Made by a program: the position numbers and the translations under genes
Part shown: in pieces, positions 35,492 through 45,130 of the stretch
Position numbering within the stretch: the stretch's first letter is position 1
Layout of the letters: every line of letters starts with the position of its first letter
The notes under the pieces: model-generated
Seen by the model: the letters and a program-made list of their open reading frames with translations, nothing else
Database searches by the model: none
Told to the model about the DNA's origin: nothing
NCBI RefSeq assembly: GCF_024529975.1
Contig: NZ_AP024898.1
Location: 558,001-622,000 of the forward strand
DNA: 64,000 bases
Source: Vibrio quintilis
GTDB lineage: Bacteria > Pseudomonadota > Gammaproteobacteria > Enterobacterales > Vibrionaceae
Direction: 5' to 3'

Positions 35492-37060
35492 CTACACACT
35501 CAGCCTTTGTTCATTGTTGAGGTTAAATACCGCCAGATTTGAATGCATTTGTCCGGCATTGTTCCGAAGCTCTTTACTGTAGGTGGTCATGTGCTGACTT
35601 TCGGAAAACAGCTCGTCAATTTGTTCATCAAGTATCCCGAGTTTCCCGATCAGACCGGTCATTGAACCGTATTGATTGTTATTGGTTTGAACCACATCCG
35701 TATTCAGGGTATTGGAGTATTCGATTTTGGTGATGACTTCATGGAGCTGGGTGGATGTCAGCCTGAGATTTTCCACGCAGGCGTCGGAGCTTTCCAGCCC
35801 TTGTTTCATGGTTTTGGTCAGCTCGGTGGAAAAACGCCGGAGATGACCGAGAATTTCTTCAACCTGGTCGGTTGAGGTTGATGTTTTTTCAGCCAGTGTC
35901 CGGACTTCATCGGCCACAACTGCAAATCCCCGGCCATTTTCACCGGCACGGGCGGCTTCAATCGCTGCATTTAATGCCAGCAGGTTGGTTTGGTCGGCAA
36001 TATTCCGGATGATGTCCAGAATCGTCGTGACTTTTTCAGTCTGTACACTCAGTTCATCGGCGACTTTAAAGCTTTTACGGGTATTTTCTGCCAGTTTCTG
36101 ATTTTGATCGACGGCCTGATTGAGCTGATGCTGGCCGGTTTGCGCAGAACCGACAGCTTCTTCGAGAGAAGAGGAGGCGTTTTCAACTTTGAGTTTCACT
36201 TCTTCAACCGATTGCTGCAGATTTTCTCCTAAATGGACTGAGTCTTTGATCTCCATCCGCTGATTACTGACCTTATTTTCCAGATGGCCGACATTAGACT
36301 CCAGTTCATTGGCAATTCCGGCAACTTTGGTCGAATTGGTGTGGAGAGTGTTGATTGATGATTCCAGTGTCGCAATAAATTTATTGATGTATTGTGCAAG
36401 CTGACCGAATTCATTATTGCTGTGGTAAGTGATCCGCTGGGATAAGTTACAGTCTCCTGATGAAAGCTGACGGGTCAGCTCGATAAAGTTTTCAAACGGT
36501 ACGCCAAGCAGGGAGCGGATAAACAGAAACATCAGCAGCAAAGTACTCAGTAGCACAAGGCCCCCGATAATCAGTGCCTGCCGGAGCATTTCTGAGCCAA
36601 CCTGTTGCACAAAAGAGTATTGCCAGCTGGTATACATATATCCGACTAACGTTGCTTTTTTGCCGGAGCGCAGCGCCGTCACCAGCGACAATTGATCATC
36701 ACCGGCAGACAGTATCTGTGTACCTTTCAGATCAGGCGGAATTTGCTGAAAAGGAATCTTATTTTTTCCCTGCGCATCGTACAGGTGCTTACTGTCGGTT
36801 AAGTAGATGCTCACGCCGGTCAAAGAGTCCGTATTTTCATCGATAAAAGGGGTGAGCTTACCTTCAATGGCTTTCAGTTTTTTGAAACGGACAGAAGTCG
36901 CAATCCCTTCTGCGATGGTGTTACTGGCTTGCAAAAAACTTTTCTCACTGGATTCTCTGAGAGCCTGTATGCTGATATTCCATATCGTGATAAGAATAAT
37001 GATCATCGCAATGGCAATCAAAGCTGAAGTGCCTGCGATCAGTATCCGGCGTATACTCAT
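35492..37060 (-). CDS. Methyl-accepting chemotaxis protein
   Basis: 522 residues. TM1 is about 8-30, with a periplasmic sensing part of about 120 residues, TM2 about 165-187 ([20 protein letters not shown]), HAMP about 188-240, and then a signalling helix bundle with the hairpin tip [23 protein letters not shown]. It signals to CheA/CheW. The gene follows a secreted Cache-like protein in the same direction by 31 bp, which suggests a two-piece sensor. The C-terminus lacks a CheR-docking pentapeptide. Confidence 0.9.
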   Translation of the reverse strand: MSIRRILIAGTSALIAIAMIIILITIWNISIQALRESSEKSFLQASNTIAEGIATSVRFKKLKAIEGKLTPFIDENTDSLTGVSIYLTDSKHLYDAQGKNKIPFQQIPPDLKGTQILSAGDDQLSLVTALRSGKKATLVGYMYTSWQYSFVQQVGSEMLRQALIIGGLVLLSTLLLMFLFIRSLLGVPFENFIELTRQLSSGDCNLSQRITYHSNNEFGQLAQYINKFIATLESSINTLHTNSTKVAGIANELESNVGHLENKVSNQRMEIKDSVHLGENLQQSVEEVKLKVENASSSLEEAVGSAQTGQHQLNQAVDQNQKLAENTRKSFKVADELSVQTEKVTTILDIIRNIADQTNLLALNAAIEAARAGENGRGFAVVADEVRTLAEKTSTSTDQVEEILGHLRRFSTELTKTMKQGLESSDACVENLRLTSTQLHEVITKIEYSNTLNTDVVQTNNNQYGSMTGLIGKLGILDEQIDELFSESQHMTTYSKELRNNAGQMHSNLAVFNLNNEQRLSV

Positions 37061-37091
37061 TCTCTTCCCCCTCCATCAGATAATATGATGC

Positions 37092-37658
37092 TTAGAGTTC
37101 TTCGACATTCACACCGACAGTAATTGCCCCGATAACCTGTCCGCTGGACGGGTCAGTGATACTCATGCTGACCTGAGACTGAAACGTCTGAGTTGACTCA
37201 TCCTCTTCGACTTCACTGATATGAACGGCTTTTGGTCCTTTCAGATAAGTTTCTTTCCATTTGGCTTCATCACCCTGCCAATAGTCTGAGGTCATCGAAC
37301 TTTGGCCGACATTCAGCCCTTTGTTATCCATCACAAATATTTCGGTAAACATGCCATCACTATTGTTTTGTATGTCTTTGAGCTTCTGTGACAGCGGATT
37401 GCTCAGTACCTGATTGATCAGGACTGGGTTGGAAGAACTAACCTGTGCCCGCCAGGTGTTATCAAATTCAATAATCTGACTTTCTGACAGGGAGGCATGT
37501 TTGGCGTTTTGGGCTTTGATGGCGCTGATCACATCGGGTTGGGTTGTGATGGGTTCAATTTTGGACAGTGCAAGTTCGTTGAGCTGGTCCTCATAACCGT
37601 CTGCTGACACAAAGGTGGGGATTGCTGCTAAAGTGATTAAAAGCCATTTTTTCATCAT
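37092..37658 (-). CDS. Secreted Cache/PDC-like sensor protein
   Basis: 188 residues with a clear signal peptide (MMKKWLLITLAAIPTFVSADG). The mature part has the pattern of a Cache domain: a long N-terminal helix, MFTEIFVMDNKGLNVGQS, DYWQGDEAKW, VSMSITDPSSGQVIGAITVGV. There is no transmembrane anchor, so it is periplasmic. The chemoreceptor gene begins 31 bp downstream. It may bind a ligand and present it to that receptor, as periplasmic binding proteins do; this is inference. Confidence 0.75.
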   Translation of the reverse strand: MMKKWLLITLAAIPTFVSADGYEDQLNELALSKIEPITTQPDVISAIKAQNAKHASLSESQIIEFDNTWRAQVSSSNPVLINQVLSNPLSQKLKDIQNNSDGMFTEIFVMDNKGLNVGQSSMTSDYWQGDEAKWKETYLKGPKAVHISEVEEDESTQTFQSQVSMSITDPSSGQVIGAITVGVNVEEL

Positions 37659-37800
37659 CGGTTTCCCTGTAACAGATATAGTAAAAATAAATATAGGGTA
37701 ATGTTAAAAAATTGCTAAATATTTCACCTCATTAAAGTGATGGTTATATCAATAAGGCAATGGAAACGCGAAAAACCGGATTGAGTCTTTCTGAAATGAA

Positions 37801-37843
37801 AAATAAGCAAGGCCCGCCAGTTCAGTGCGGGCCTTGCTTATTT
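37801..37843. terminator. Strong terminator between the EAL gene and the Cache gene
   Basis: A perfect 17-bp stem (AAATAAGCAAGGCCCGC and its complement) with a 9-nt loop. It lies 80 bp after the stop of the EAL gene on the minus strand, and T-rich sequence follows in both directions. Confidence 0.9.
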
Positions 37844-37922
37844 TTGTTTCCGGAACTGTTCTTTCTTCCGGATCTGTTTTTGTGTACAGACCTGCGGGAA
37901 TGCACATCCGTGATTGGTGTAT

Positions 37923-40277
37923 TTATGAAAGGTGCTTCCCGTCCTGTCGCCGGAGAAATTCAGTAAATTCATCTGCAGGAACCGGCCGGCTGATAAAATA
38001 GCCCTGCGCATATTCACAGCCATATTGCGTCAGCCAGTCAATGGCTGTTTGTGTTTCGACACCCTCGGCAACGGTTTGTAAACCAAATTGATGCGCAAGC
38101 CGGATGGTTGAGATCGCAATGTGTTGATCCTGTTGATTTTCAGCCACGTTGAGAATAAATGCTTTATCGATTTTCAGCTCAGTTGCCGGCAGATTTTTCA
38201 ACTGAGACAGGGAAGAATAGCCAGTGCCATAATCATCAATCGAGATGGCTAACCCTTGCTCAGAGAGGCGATGCAAAACGGAAAGGGCATATTCCGGATC
38301 ATCGGCGAGTGCACTTTCCGTAATTTCGAGCGTGATAGCGTCGATGGGCAATTCATATTGTTCAAACAGCGCAAAAATCTTTTGATCAAAAAGTGCTTGT
38401 CTGAGATTCACTGCTGAAATATTGACTGCCACGCTGAGGGAAAAGCCCTGTTGCCGCCACCGGGCAACCTGAGCCATGGCCGCGTGTAATACCCAATCCG
38501 TTAAGGCATCGATCTGACCGGTGGTTTCCGCAATGTGAATAAACTCATCCGGAGGAATCATACCCCGTTCCGGATGATGCCAGCGAACCAGGGCTTCGGC
38601 TTTATCGGCCCGCTTTGTGCCCAGATTCAGCTTCGGCTGATAGAAAAGGGTCAGCTGGCTGGAACGGATCGCCTCGGACAAATCATTCGTCAGCTTGACC
38701 CGGCTGATGGCCTGATCAGCCATACGGGTCGCAAATTCAAGTGCCGGAACATTCAGTTTGAGCGCTTCCTGCAGCGCAATACCGGCATTGTGTACCAGCT
38801 CTCTTGCTGTCCCGCCATGTCTGGGATAATAGCAGTACCCGCAAACACGGTGTACGGTGACGGAGATATGCTGAAGGTGAAAACGAACATCATGGTCCTG
38901 TGACATGAGACGACTGAATGGATCAAGTGTTTCTGATTCCGGCAAAGGAATCAGGGCTGCAAACTCTGATGCATCCAGCTGATAAAACTGAGCGTTGTGA
39001 TCAGCAGAGCGCATCAACAGATTTGCTGTGGCAATCTGTAATTCATCGCCGGTGTCATTACCCAGACTGTAATTTAAATCAGCAAATTCCAGCAGGCGGA
39101 AACGAATCAGACAAAAAGAGCCTGCTTTAGCCTGAATCTGTGAATGAATATCTTCCGCAAGCTTCTTTTTATTGGGCAGACGGGTTAAATCAGAATGATA
39201 AGCGAGAAAATTCAGCTTTTCCTGACGTTCAGCAATAGCATGATTCATCAGATTAAATTCGTTCGCCAGCACACCCAGTTCATCTTTACGGTTGACCGCC
39301 AGGGTCGTATGTGTGTCACCTTGTGCAATTTGTTTGGTTTTTTCAGCAAATATGCGCAGAGGTTGAGCAATATTTTTCGATAATTTACAGGCAGCAAGAA
39401 TAGAAAAACCAAAAGTGCCCACCACGACAAGCAGAATATGGAACCAGCGTTTTTTGAGTGTCCCGGGTAAATCATCACGGGAGTCGTATAAAACGGCCAC
39501 AATGGTTTTGTCACCCATATGACCAATTGGCCGCCATGTCGAGACATAGTCCGGGTTGTCTGCTTCAATCAGTGGTCTGAAATGTTCGCTGTGGTTTATC
39601 TTGGCCGGCAAGCGGGTATTACTGGTTGCAAACAACAGCCATGAGTCATCCGGAGTCACCGGAACGACAGACTGATGCTGATAATAAGCCAGGTCAACCG
39701 TCATACCGGTTAACACGGCCAGGTGATTTGCCAGTTCAGAATCCAGTGCAAAGCCAAATCCTATCCATGCGATAATTTGTGAGCCACTTCTGAGCGGCAC
39801 CAGAATTGTTTGATATATTTTGTCATCGCTCTGATGAAAAACCTGTTGCTCATGGGAAGAAAGCGGAACATGTTGTAACGACGTCGACAACTCAGAGCGG
39901 GTTTTTCGGGTGGCTTTGTCATAGATAAGTTTGGTGATTAACTGGCCTTCTTTATTCAGCGCCAGAGCTAAATCTGCGGCAATCCGTTGTCTGTGACTGC
40001 TGAGTGCTGCCACAAAGCTTTGATCATCTTCGCGAAATGCCTGCTTTAATCCAAAGTCTTTAGCGACGGTTAGTGCAAAAGCTGACAGGGAATAATGCCT
40101 TTCACTTAACTGATTTTTTAACACAGCCCTGGCCGTATTGAGGCGAAGCTGCGTTTGTTCCTGCCGGGCCTGAAGATTGGATTGATAGATAGAATAAAAC
40201 AGGACGCATTGCACTGCGATCAACAGGACCAGGAACGAGAGTAAGATTTGCATTTGTATACTGCGAAAGCGCAACAT
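37923..40277 (-). CDS. Membrane-bound cyclic-di-GMP phosphodiesterase (sensor-HAMP-degenerate GGDEF-EAL)
   Basis: 784 residues. TM1 is about 10-30, followed by a large periplasmic sensor to about residue 275, TM2 (HILLVVVGTFGFSILAAC) and HAMP. The GGDEF domain carries LDASEF in place of GGDEF, so it should not make c-di-GMP. The EAL domain is complete: AEALVRWHHPE (codons near 38581-38601), NISAVNLRQ, EITESAL, SIDDYGTGYSSL, KIDKAFI and VAEGVE. A c-di-GMP phosphodiesterase is predicted, perhaps with the GGDEF part as GTP sensor. The gene is single, with a terminator behind it. Confidence 0.9.
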   Translation of the reverse strand: MLRFRSIQMQILLSFLVLLIAVQCVLFYSIYQSNLQARQEQTQLRLNTARAVLKNQLSERHYSLSAFALTVAKDFGLKQAFREDDQSFVAALSSHRQRIAADLALALNKEGQLITKLIYDKATRKTRSELSTSLQHVPLSSHEQQVFHQSDDKIYQTILVPLRSGSQIIAWIGFGFALDSELANHLAVLTGMTVDLAYYQHQSVVPVTPDDSWLLFATSNTRLPAKINHSEHFRPLIEADNPDYVSTWRPIGHMGDKTIVAVLYDSRDDLPGTLKKRWFHILLVVVGTFGFSILAACKLSKNIAQPLRIFAEKTKQIAQGDTHTTLAVNRKDELGVLANEFNLMNHAIAERQEKLNFLAYHSDLTRLPNKKKLAEDIHSQIQAKAGSFCLIRFRLLEFADLNYSLGNDTGDELQIATANLLMRSADHNAQFYQLDASEFAALIPLPESETLDPFSRLMSQDHDVRFHLQHISVTVHRVCGYCYYPRHGGTARELVHNAGIALQEALKLNVPALEFATRMADQAISRVKLTNDLSEAIRSSQLTLFYQPKLNLGTKRADKAEALVRWHHPERGMIPPDEFIHIAETTGQIDALTDWVLHAAMAQVARWRQQGFSLSVAVNISAVNLRQALFDQKIFALFEQYELPIDAITLEITESALADDPEYALSVLHRLSEQGLAISIDDYGTGYSSLSQLKNLPATELKIDKAFILNVAENQQDQHIAISTIRLAHQFGLQTVAEGVETQTAIDWLTQYGCEYAQGYFISRPVPADEFTEFLRRQDGKHLS

Positions 40278-40400
40278 TACTGATCTCCGGTAAAGTCAGA
40301 ATCCTGAAAATGACTCAGTTCAGGAGGTGGCTGGAGCGGCTCAGGATTATCTCAATGTTTTTATTTTTTGCAAGGGAAATGATGCTTTATTCGCGCACAT

Positions 40401-40428
40401 ATCCATGCATGTTTAAACATGCATGGAT
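40401..40428. repeat. Perfect 28-bp palindrome upstream of the EAL gene
   Basis: ATCCATGCATGTTT followed by its exact complement. It lies 124 bp upstream of the start codon of the EAL gene, in a gene-free region. It could be an operator for a dimeric regulator or a cruciform-forming site. There is no T run, so it is not a typical terminator. Confidence 0.75.
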
Positions 40429-40821
40429 CAGGTTGCTCTGTTATTTAATTCATTATCATCAATTTTATCAGATAAGCAAACGGGGCCTGCGGGAACAGAA
40501 GGATGAAAAAAAAGTGTTTTGTTGCATAAATATCAGGAGTAACATATTCGGGGAAAGTGCTGTCAATGATACTACGAGCCAGATAAATGGCTGATTATCT
40601 ATTTTAAGTCGTGAATTTCTGCCCGAAAAATTAACCTTTTTGTTATTTATATATTTGATTTAATCATTATCAGTTTTTATTTTACTCGTTTAATATCAAT
40701 TTTTATTCTTTTGAATGATTTAACATATTTGTATGATTTTGAGATAAAAAACATTGTTTTTTATTTTCCATCCTTTATGATAAATCAATACTTTAGCGGA
40801 TACTATTGTTTCATATTTATG

Positions 40822-41079
40822 CCCAAACAACCTGAAGATGCAGGCTTCAGTGAGATTTTTCAGGCTCTGAGATAAGGCCCTGATTTGAAGATAGAGTCAT
40901 TCTACGTTGAAAATCAGTTACGCCGTTTCAGAGCCTGAAAAACTCACCTTCAGGACTTGAGCTGAAAGGCTCATTTCGGTGTCAGGATAATTTGAAAGGT
41001 GGGGACATTCCTGCATTCTCTTTCCCTGAACTGTAGCTTTCGGCTGCACGCTGAATCACGCATCTTCAGGTTGTTTGGG
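40822..41079. repeat. Nested inverted-repeat element (MITE-like) upstream of the DUF4365 gene
   Basis: The outer arms are CCCAAACAACCTGAAGATGC (40822-40841) and its exact complement (41060-41079). The inner arms are TTTTTCAGGCTCTGA (40856-40870) and its complement (40928-40942). The 258-bp unit has no coding potential. The rest of the gap 40278-41247 is AT-rich and holds nothing else I can name. Confidence 0.75.
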
Positions 41080-41247
41080 TATATGATGCTTATTTTATCT
41101 CAGATGAACATTTTATCCGATAAATCATGGTGTTATGATTTTAATGATAACTATATAATTATATTGATCTCAGATCAGGTTAGGTTCGCGTTAATGAGTG
41201 AGGAATACACTTGTTATCGCATGAAATTCCGGTTATTGACTCATATG

Positions 41248-42330
41248 AAATTTTCACAAAAAGCAAATATCAGCAGGATTGGTGTACAGCTGACGGGACT
41301 GATGTTCGAAAAACATGGTTATATATTTCGTGAGCAACCCATCAGTGATTGTGGTATTGATGCGCATATCGAACGTATAAAAGATAACAGTCTGGCTTCC
41401 GGGGAATTAATTGCGTTGCAAATTAAATCCGGGAAATCCTGGTTTCGTGAAAGTAATGAAACCGGCTTTGTTTATCGGGGGAACATCGCACACTTAGAGT
41501 ATTGGCTTGGCCATTCATTACCGGTTTTAATTGTTTTATGCGACGTTCAAAACGGTGCGGTTTATTGGCAGTCAATTTGTCAGGAAACGGTGAAATATAC
41601 ACCAAAGGGCTGGAAAATAACGATTCCTTTTTCACAGCAGGTTGATCAGGAAACGAAGCATCACTTATTTCAGTTTATTCATAATACAACGTCTCAGGAT
41701 GAAAAAAATAAGCAGGTAGTGCCGGTTGTTCCAATGACACCAGCGAGACAAGCGGAACCGCCGGAATTGAAAACCGGAAAGCAGGAGAAAGCCAGTCATA
41801 TTTCGCAGAAGTCGTGGGCTGCAGTCTTTAAACGGTATTGCTTTTATTTATATTCTGCGTTTTGTCTGATTACTCTGGTCAGGGATAGTCTGGGTCAGGA
41901 TGGTCATTTTGCCTTCCCGTTATTAGTTCGTTCACTGCAATTTCCCGGACAGGAAGGCTCACTGTTTGTCGTGCTTGGCTTATGGTGTTTTTGGTTTATT
42001 CGCTACTCGCTTCGTTTTCGTCATCTGGCTATGTCTTTTATGAGGGAGGGAATGACAAGGATCAGAAAGAGAATTTCAGTGAAACCAAGGTTAATTGTTG
42101 AACTGCACTATCTGGCAAAAAGGCTGTTTTTCTATCTGTACTGTGCATTCTGTTTTTTGTTGTTGTTTTCTGCGAGCCTTGACCCGCACCGTAACTTTTC
42201 ATTCACTCATTTGCGGGCCGTGTTTTTACAGTCAGGAAGTAAGCTGACTATCTTCATATTAGGGATGATCGGGCTGGTATTATTCTTCCGCGGGTATTTA
42301 CCCGGAAGGAAGAAGCGTTATTGTGGATAG
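41248..42330 (+). CDS. DUF4365-type PD-(D/E)xK nuclease-like protein with C-terminal membrane repeats, truncated by IS200
   Basis: About 360 residues from ATG 41248; upstream in-frame starts (41194, 40999) are possible. The N-terminal 150 residues match DUF4365: FEKHGYIFREQPISDCGIDAHIE and ELIALQIKSGKSWF, which give the D...QxK core of a restriction-endonuclease-like fold. Then come two similar units, each with two membrane helices (CFYLYSAFCLITLV..., FFYLYCAFCFLLLF...). The frame stops at 42330, exactly where the IS200 element begins. Two further units of the same type continue beyond the IS at 43031-43505. The original protein therefore had at least four units. A defence role is speculative. 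Confidence 0.65.
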   Translation, partial: KFSQKANISRIGVQLTGLMFEKHGYIFREQPISDCGIDAHIERIKDNSLASGELIALQIKSGKSWFRESNETGFVYRGNIAHLEYWLGHSLPVLIVLCDVQNGAVYWQSICQETVKYTPKGWKITIPFSQQVDQETKHHLFQFIHNTTSQDEKNKQVVPVVPMTPARQAEPPELKTGKQEKASHISQKSWAAVFKRYCFYLYSAFCLITLVRDSLGQDGHFAFPLLVRSLQFPGQEGSLFVVLGLWCFWFIRYSLRFRHLAMSFMREGMTRIRKRISVKPRLIVELHYLAKRLFFYLYCAFCFLLLFSASLDPHRNFSFTHLRAVFLQSGSKLTIFILGMIGLVLFFRGYLPGRKKRYCG

Positions 42331-43035
42331 AAAACCCCCAGCTAGGCTGGGGGTTCCGTAAAGCTTACAGCTATAAGTCAGTTATAAAACCCCTTTCAAT
42401 TTGTTAGAAATATCTTGTGGTCTGGCAACTACAAGAGTTAAACAAAAATTGAAAGGGGGTCCCAATGGGGGACGAAAAAAGCTTAGCGCACACTCGATGG
42501 AATTGTAAATATCACATAGTATTCGCCCCGAAATATAGAAGGCAGGTGTTCTATGGTGAAAAACGCAGAGCAGTTGGTGAAATACTGCGAAAATTATGTG
42601 AATGGAAAAATGTGAACATTGTTGAGGCAGAATGCTGTGTAGATCATGTCCACATGCTTTTGGAAATACCACCAAAGATGAGCGTTTCAGGATTTATGGG
42701 GTATCTAAAAGGAAAAAGTAGCTTGATGTTATATGAGCAATTTGGAGATTTGAAGTTCAAATATCGTAATCGTGAATTTTGGTGTCGAGGTTATTATGTG
42801 GATACGGTAGGTAAAAATACCGGCAAGATCCAAAATTACATCCAACACCAGTTAGAACAGGATAAATTGGGAGAGCAGCTGTCGATCCCATATTCAGGTA
42901 GCCCGTTTACGGGCCGTAAGTAATAGTAATATGCAAATGTCAGATCACTATGCGCCTGCTAGGGCGCTGCTGGTAGGAGAGCCTTATAGGCGCATATGAA
43001 AAACCTCCGGCTATGCCGGAGGATTCTTTTTTCCC
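42331..43035 (+). mobile_element. IS200-type insertion sequence (IS200/IS605 family)
   Basis: A 0.7-kb element with a left-end hairpin AACCCCCAGC/GCTGGGGGTT (42333-42354) and a right-end hairpin ACCTCCGGC/GCCGGAGG (about 43003-43020), enclosing a single tnpA gene. Subterminal hairpins without inverted repeats are typical for Y1 transposase elements. It splits a membrane-repeat protein gene. Confidence 0.85.
42465..42923 (+). CDS. tnpA: IS200 transposase TnpA (Y1 HUH transposase)
   Basis: 152 residues, the full family length. It has HTRWNCKYHIVFAPKYRR at the start, the HUH motif DHVHMLLEIPP, and the catalytic Tyr region YYVDTVGKNTGKIQNYI. It cuts and rejoins single-stranded DNA at the terminal hairpins. 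A potential 5' hairpin (GAAAGGGGTC...) lies before the start, as is common in IS200. It is intact, so it is probably active. Confidence 0.95.
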   Translation: MGDEKSLAHTRWNCKYHIVFAPKYRRQVFYGEKRRAVGEILRKLCEWKNVNIVEAECCVDHVHMLLEIPPKMSVSGFMGYLKGKSSLMLYEQFGDLKFKYRNREFWCRGYYVDTVGKNTGKIQNYIQHQLEQDKLGEQLSIPYSGSPFTGRK

Positions 43036-43505
43036 GCGCAGTGACTGAATTACTGTTTCTGATTAAAGGCGGCTGCTTCTATATCTACACTGTTTATTGC
43101 TTTTCACTTTTATTAGGAGCCAGTCTTAATTCAGCTGATCATGTTTCAGTTTTCCACTTAATGGACGAGTTTTTCATCTCTGATGGCGGCAGTATCTTAT
43201 TACTGCACACGGGGATATGGCTGAGCTGGTGTTTGTACCGGACCTTTGAACCCGGTGTTCAGCATTATTCCGGCCGGATCAGGCTGTTGGTATTCAGGCT
43301 GAAAAGAGTGATGTTTTATTTTTATTCAGGTACCAGCCTGCTCATTATCGTAAAGGTTTGGATAAATACGGAAGTACCGCTATATGGATTGAGTGCGACA
43401 GAGTTGTTAAATCAGGACAGTATCATTCAGTGCATTTGCCTGATGGTTATGTGGCTGCTTTTACTGATCCGGTGGTATTTACCGGCTCTGATCTTAAGTA
43501 TTTGA
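43031..43505 (+). pseudogene. Second half of the DUF4365 membrane-repeat gene, cut off by IS200
   Basis: About 155 residues of membrane protein. Two units (GGCFYIYTVYCFSLLLGASL..., RVMFYFYSGTSLLIIVKVW...) resemble the two units before the IS (residue pattern FFYLYCAFCFLLLFSASL). An ATG within the IS right end (42996) could start translation but is unlikely to be native. Removing the IS would join the two halves near 42330/43031. Confidence 0.65.
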
Positions 43506-43563
43506 ATACTTGAAATATCTCACAGGACAGGCGCCAATCAATCTCGCTCTTCGGGAGGTCATT

Positions 43564-43641
43564 AACAGGTTCATTTCTGCGTCAAACAACCGGGAAAGGC
43601 GTCATCATTCCTTCGGTTGTTTTCCTTGAACTGAACCTGTT
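43564..43641. repeat. Long imperfect hairpin between convergent genes
   Basis: Outer arms AACAGGTTCA (43564-43573) and TGAACCTGTT (43632-43641), inner arms AAACAACCG (43584-43592) and CGGTTGTTT (43614-43622). It lies between two convergent genes, so it may terminate transcription or be a repeat of the CAAACAACC family seen elsewhere in the window. Confidence 0.55.
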
Positions 43642-43684
43642 GATGAAGCGCTGAATCCTGCTGATTCGCCCAAACAGATTCTGG

Positions 43685-45019
43685 TTAGTCTGTGACAATA
43701 TGCGGCATAAACCGCTCATGTTTGACCTGAAGCAGTTCACCGGTAAATTCACGCACGGCAATGCCGGATGATTCCATATCCAGGGCTAATCCCTGATCCC
43801 ACGGCGCGAGCCAGGTACAGACAATCGCGCGTGTGTCACCGTTGTCTGCGGATGTGGTTGGGCAGATGGCCTGATAGATACAGTCATCGCCGGCATAAAA
43901 TCCGTCAGTTTCATGTGTCAGCTGATCGTTTTCATAGAAACCAATGTTATTACTCATCCGGCCCTGCAGCGGTTTCCGGACATAGTCTTTCAGCCAGAAT
44001 GGTTTTTCCATATAGGACGGAATCACATATTGCCATGCGGCTTCGTTGTCCCGGACGAATTGTGCCAGCGCCGGATCGTCAGCTGCGAGTACATCTTTCA
44101 GGTAAGTCAGCCATGCCCAAACGCCTTTGTTTGAGATAAACCAACGCCATGCCGGTTCGAGAAACCGGGTTTTATCTGCCCATTTCCGCCATTCTTTGAG
44201 TGGATTAGGGGATTCAGCGTACAAATCCACGACCATATCTTCCCACGGATACAACGCAAAAATCACATCGACTTCGATCTCATCCAGTGTCCATTTGTTC
44301 CGGCTGGAAGAAAAGTCATATCTGAGCTGGTTAATATCAGAGAACAGAACAATATCGTCACAATGATCGTTAAACGTATGGAAGAGTAACTCGGTGGTGA
44401 TGCAGTCTTCGGTGATATTGGTATCACACAAAAAAGCGATTCGTCTTTCCTGCGGGCCTAACACTTTGCGGATATTTCTGGCCAGATTTTCCTGATGCAG
44501 ATTATATTGTGCCTGTTCCTGTCCGAGCCGGGTGAGCAAATGATGTTGCATGACCACACTGTCATAATACATCGTTGGGGTGTCGAGATTTCCCTCGTAA
44601 AACTTAAGCACTTTGCCCTGTTCAAAGTCGTAAGCAATATCAAACCGGCCATAAATGGCTTCGTGTTCGTTCTGAAATGTATAGATGGCGTAATCGACAA
44701 ATTCCGGATAGGCCTGAATGAATTCCTGGCCGTAAAACTTTGGAATCAAATGGCGGTATTTCTCATCGAAAAGAAAATCGAGAGAATCGGCCAGCAAATT
44801 ATAAACCTGCTCGGAAGCGATATTCAGTGCTTTGACTTCTTCACGGGTGAAGGTATAAAACGGTGTCTGTCCCGATTGATTTTCCGGAAATACAAATTCA
44901 TCTTCCAGTGGGGTCAGGGGTGTTTGATCGCCATGAAGTGCTGCAATTGCCGTGGTACGTGGACAGTCATCTTCCAGTTGTTCATAGTCCGGAACAACAT
45001 CCAGTGTGATTTTTCTCAT
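43685..45019 (-). CDS. yjfC: Glutathionylspermidine synthase-like ATP-grasp protein YjfC/YgiC
   Basis: About 444 residues from ATG 45019 (MRKITLDVVPDYEQLEDDC); a longer start at 45082 is not supported. It matches the YgiC/YjfC group of the glutathionylspermidine synthase ATP-grasp family: FDIAYDFEQGKVLKFYEGN, TPTMYYDSVVMQHHLL, FLCDTNITEDC, WRWFISNKGVWAWL, KPLQGRMSNNI. These proteins have the ligase fold, but their substrate is uncertain. It is the last gene of the yjf cluster, behind the lipoprotein gene. Confidence 0.85.
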   Translation of the reverse strand: MRKITLDVVPDYEQLEDDCPRTTAIAALHGDQTPLTPLEDEFVFPENQSGQTPFYTFTREEVKALNIASEQVYNLLADSLDFLFDEKYRHLIPKFYGQEFIQAYPEFVDYAIYTFQNEHEAIYGRFDIAYDFEQGKVLKFYEGNLDTPTMYYDSVVMQHHLLTRLGQEQAQYNLHQENLARNIRKVLGPQERRIAFLCDTNITEDCITTELLFHTFNDHCDDIVLFSDINQLRYDFSSSRNKWTLDEIEVDVIFALYPWEDMVVDLYAESPNPLKEWRKWADKTRFLEPAWRWFISNKGVWAWLTYLKDVLAADDPALAQFVRDNEAAWQYVIPSYMEKPFWLKDYVRKPLQGRMSNNIGFYENDQLTHETDGFYAGDDCIYQAICPTTSADNGDTRAIVCTWLAPWDQGLALDMESSGIAVREFTGELLQVKHERFMPHIVTD

Positions 45020-45130
45020 GATCAATTTTTCAAAGGGCAGGCAAATGTTTTTAATCACTCCGGAGTGATGACTCCGGAGCATCTGTTTGAAAGCGTTTCA
45101 AGCCCGGCTTATATTCCGGAAGCGATTCGA

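Noticed and set aside
37760..37966. Plus-strand frame over the terminator at 37801
   Set aside because: It is low-quality coding sequence made of the terminator hairpin and the end of the EAL gene.
40310..40594. 94-residue plus-strand frame containing the 28-bp palindrome
   Set aside because: No ribosome-binding site, composition of non-coding AT-rich DNA, and it starts inside the upstream region of the EAL gene.
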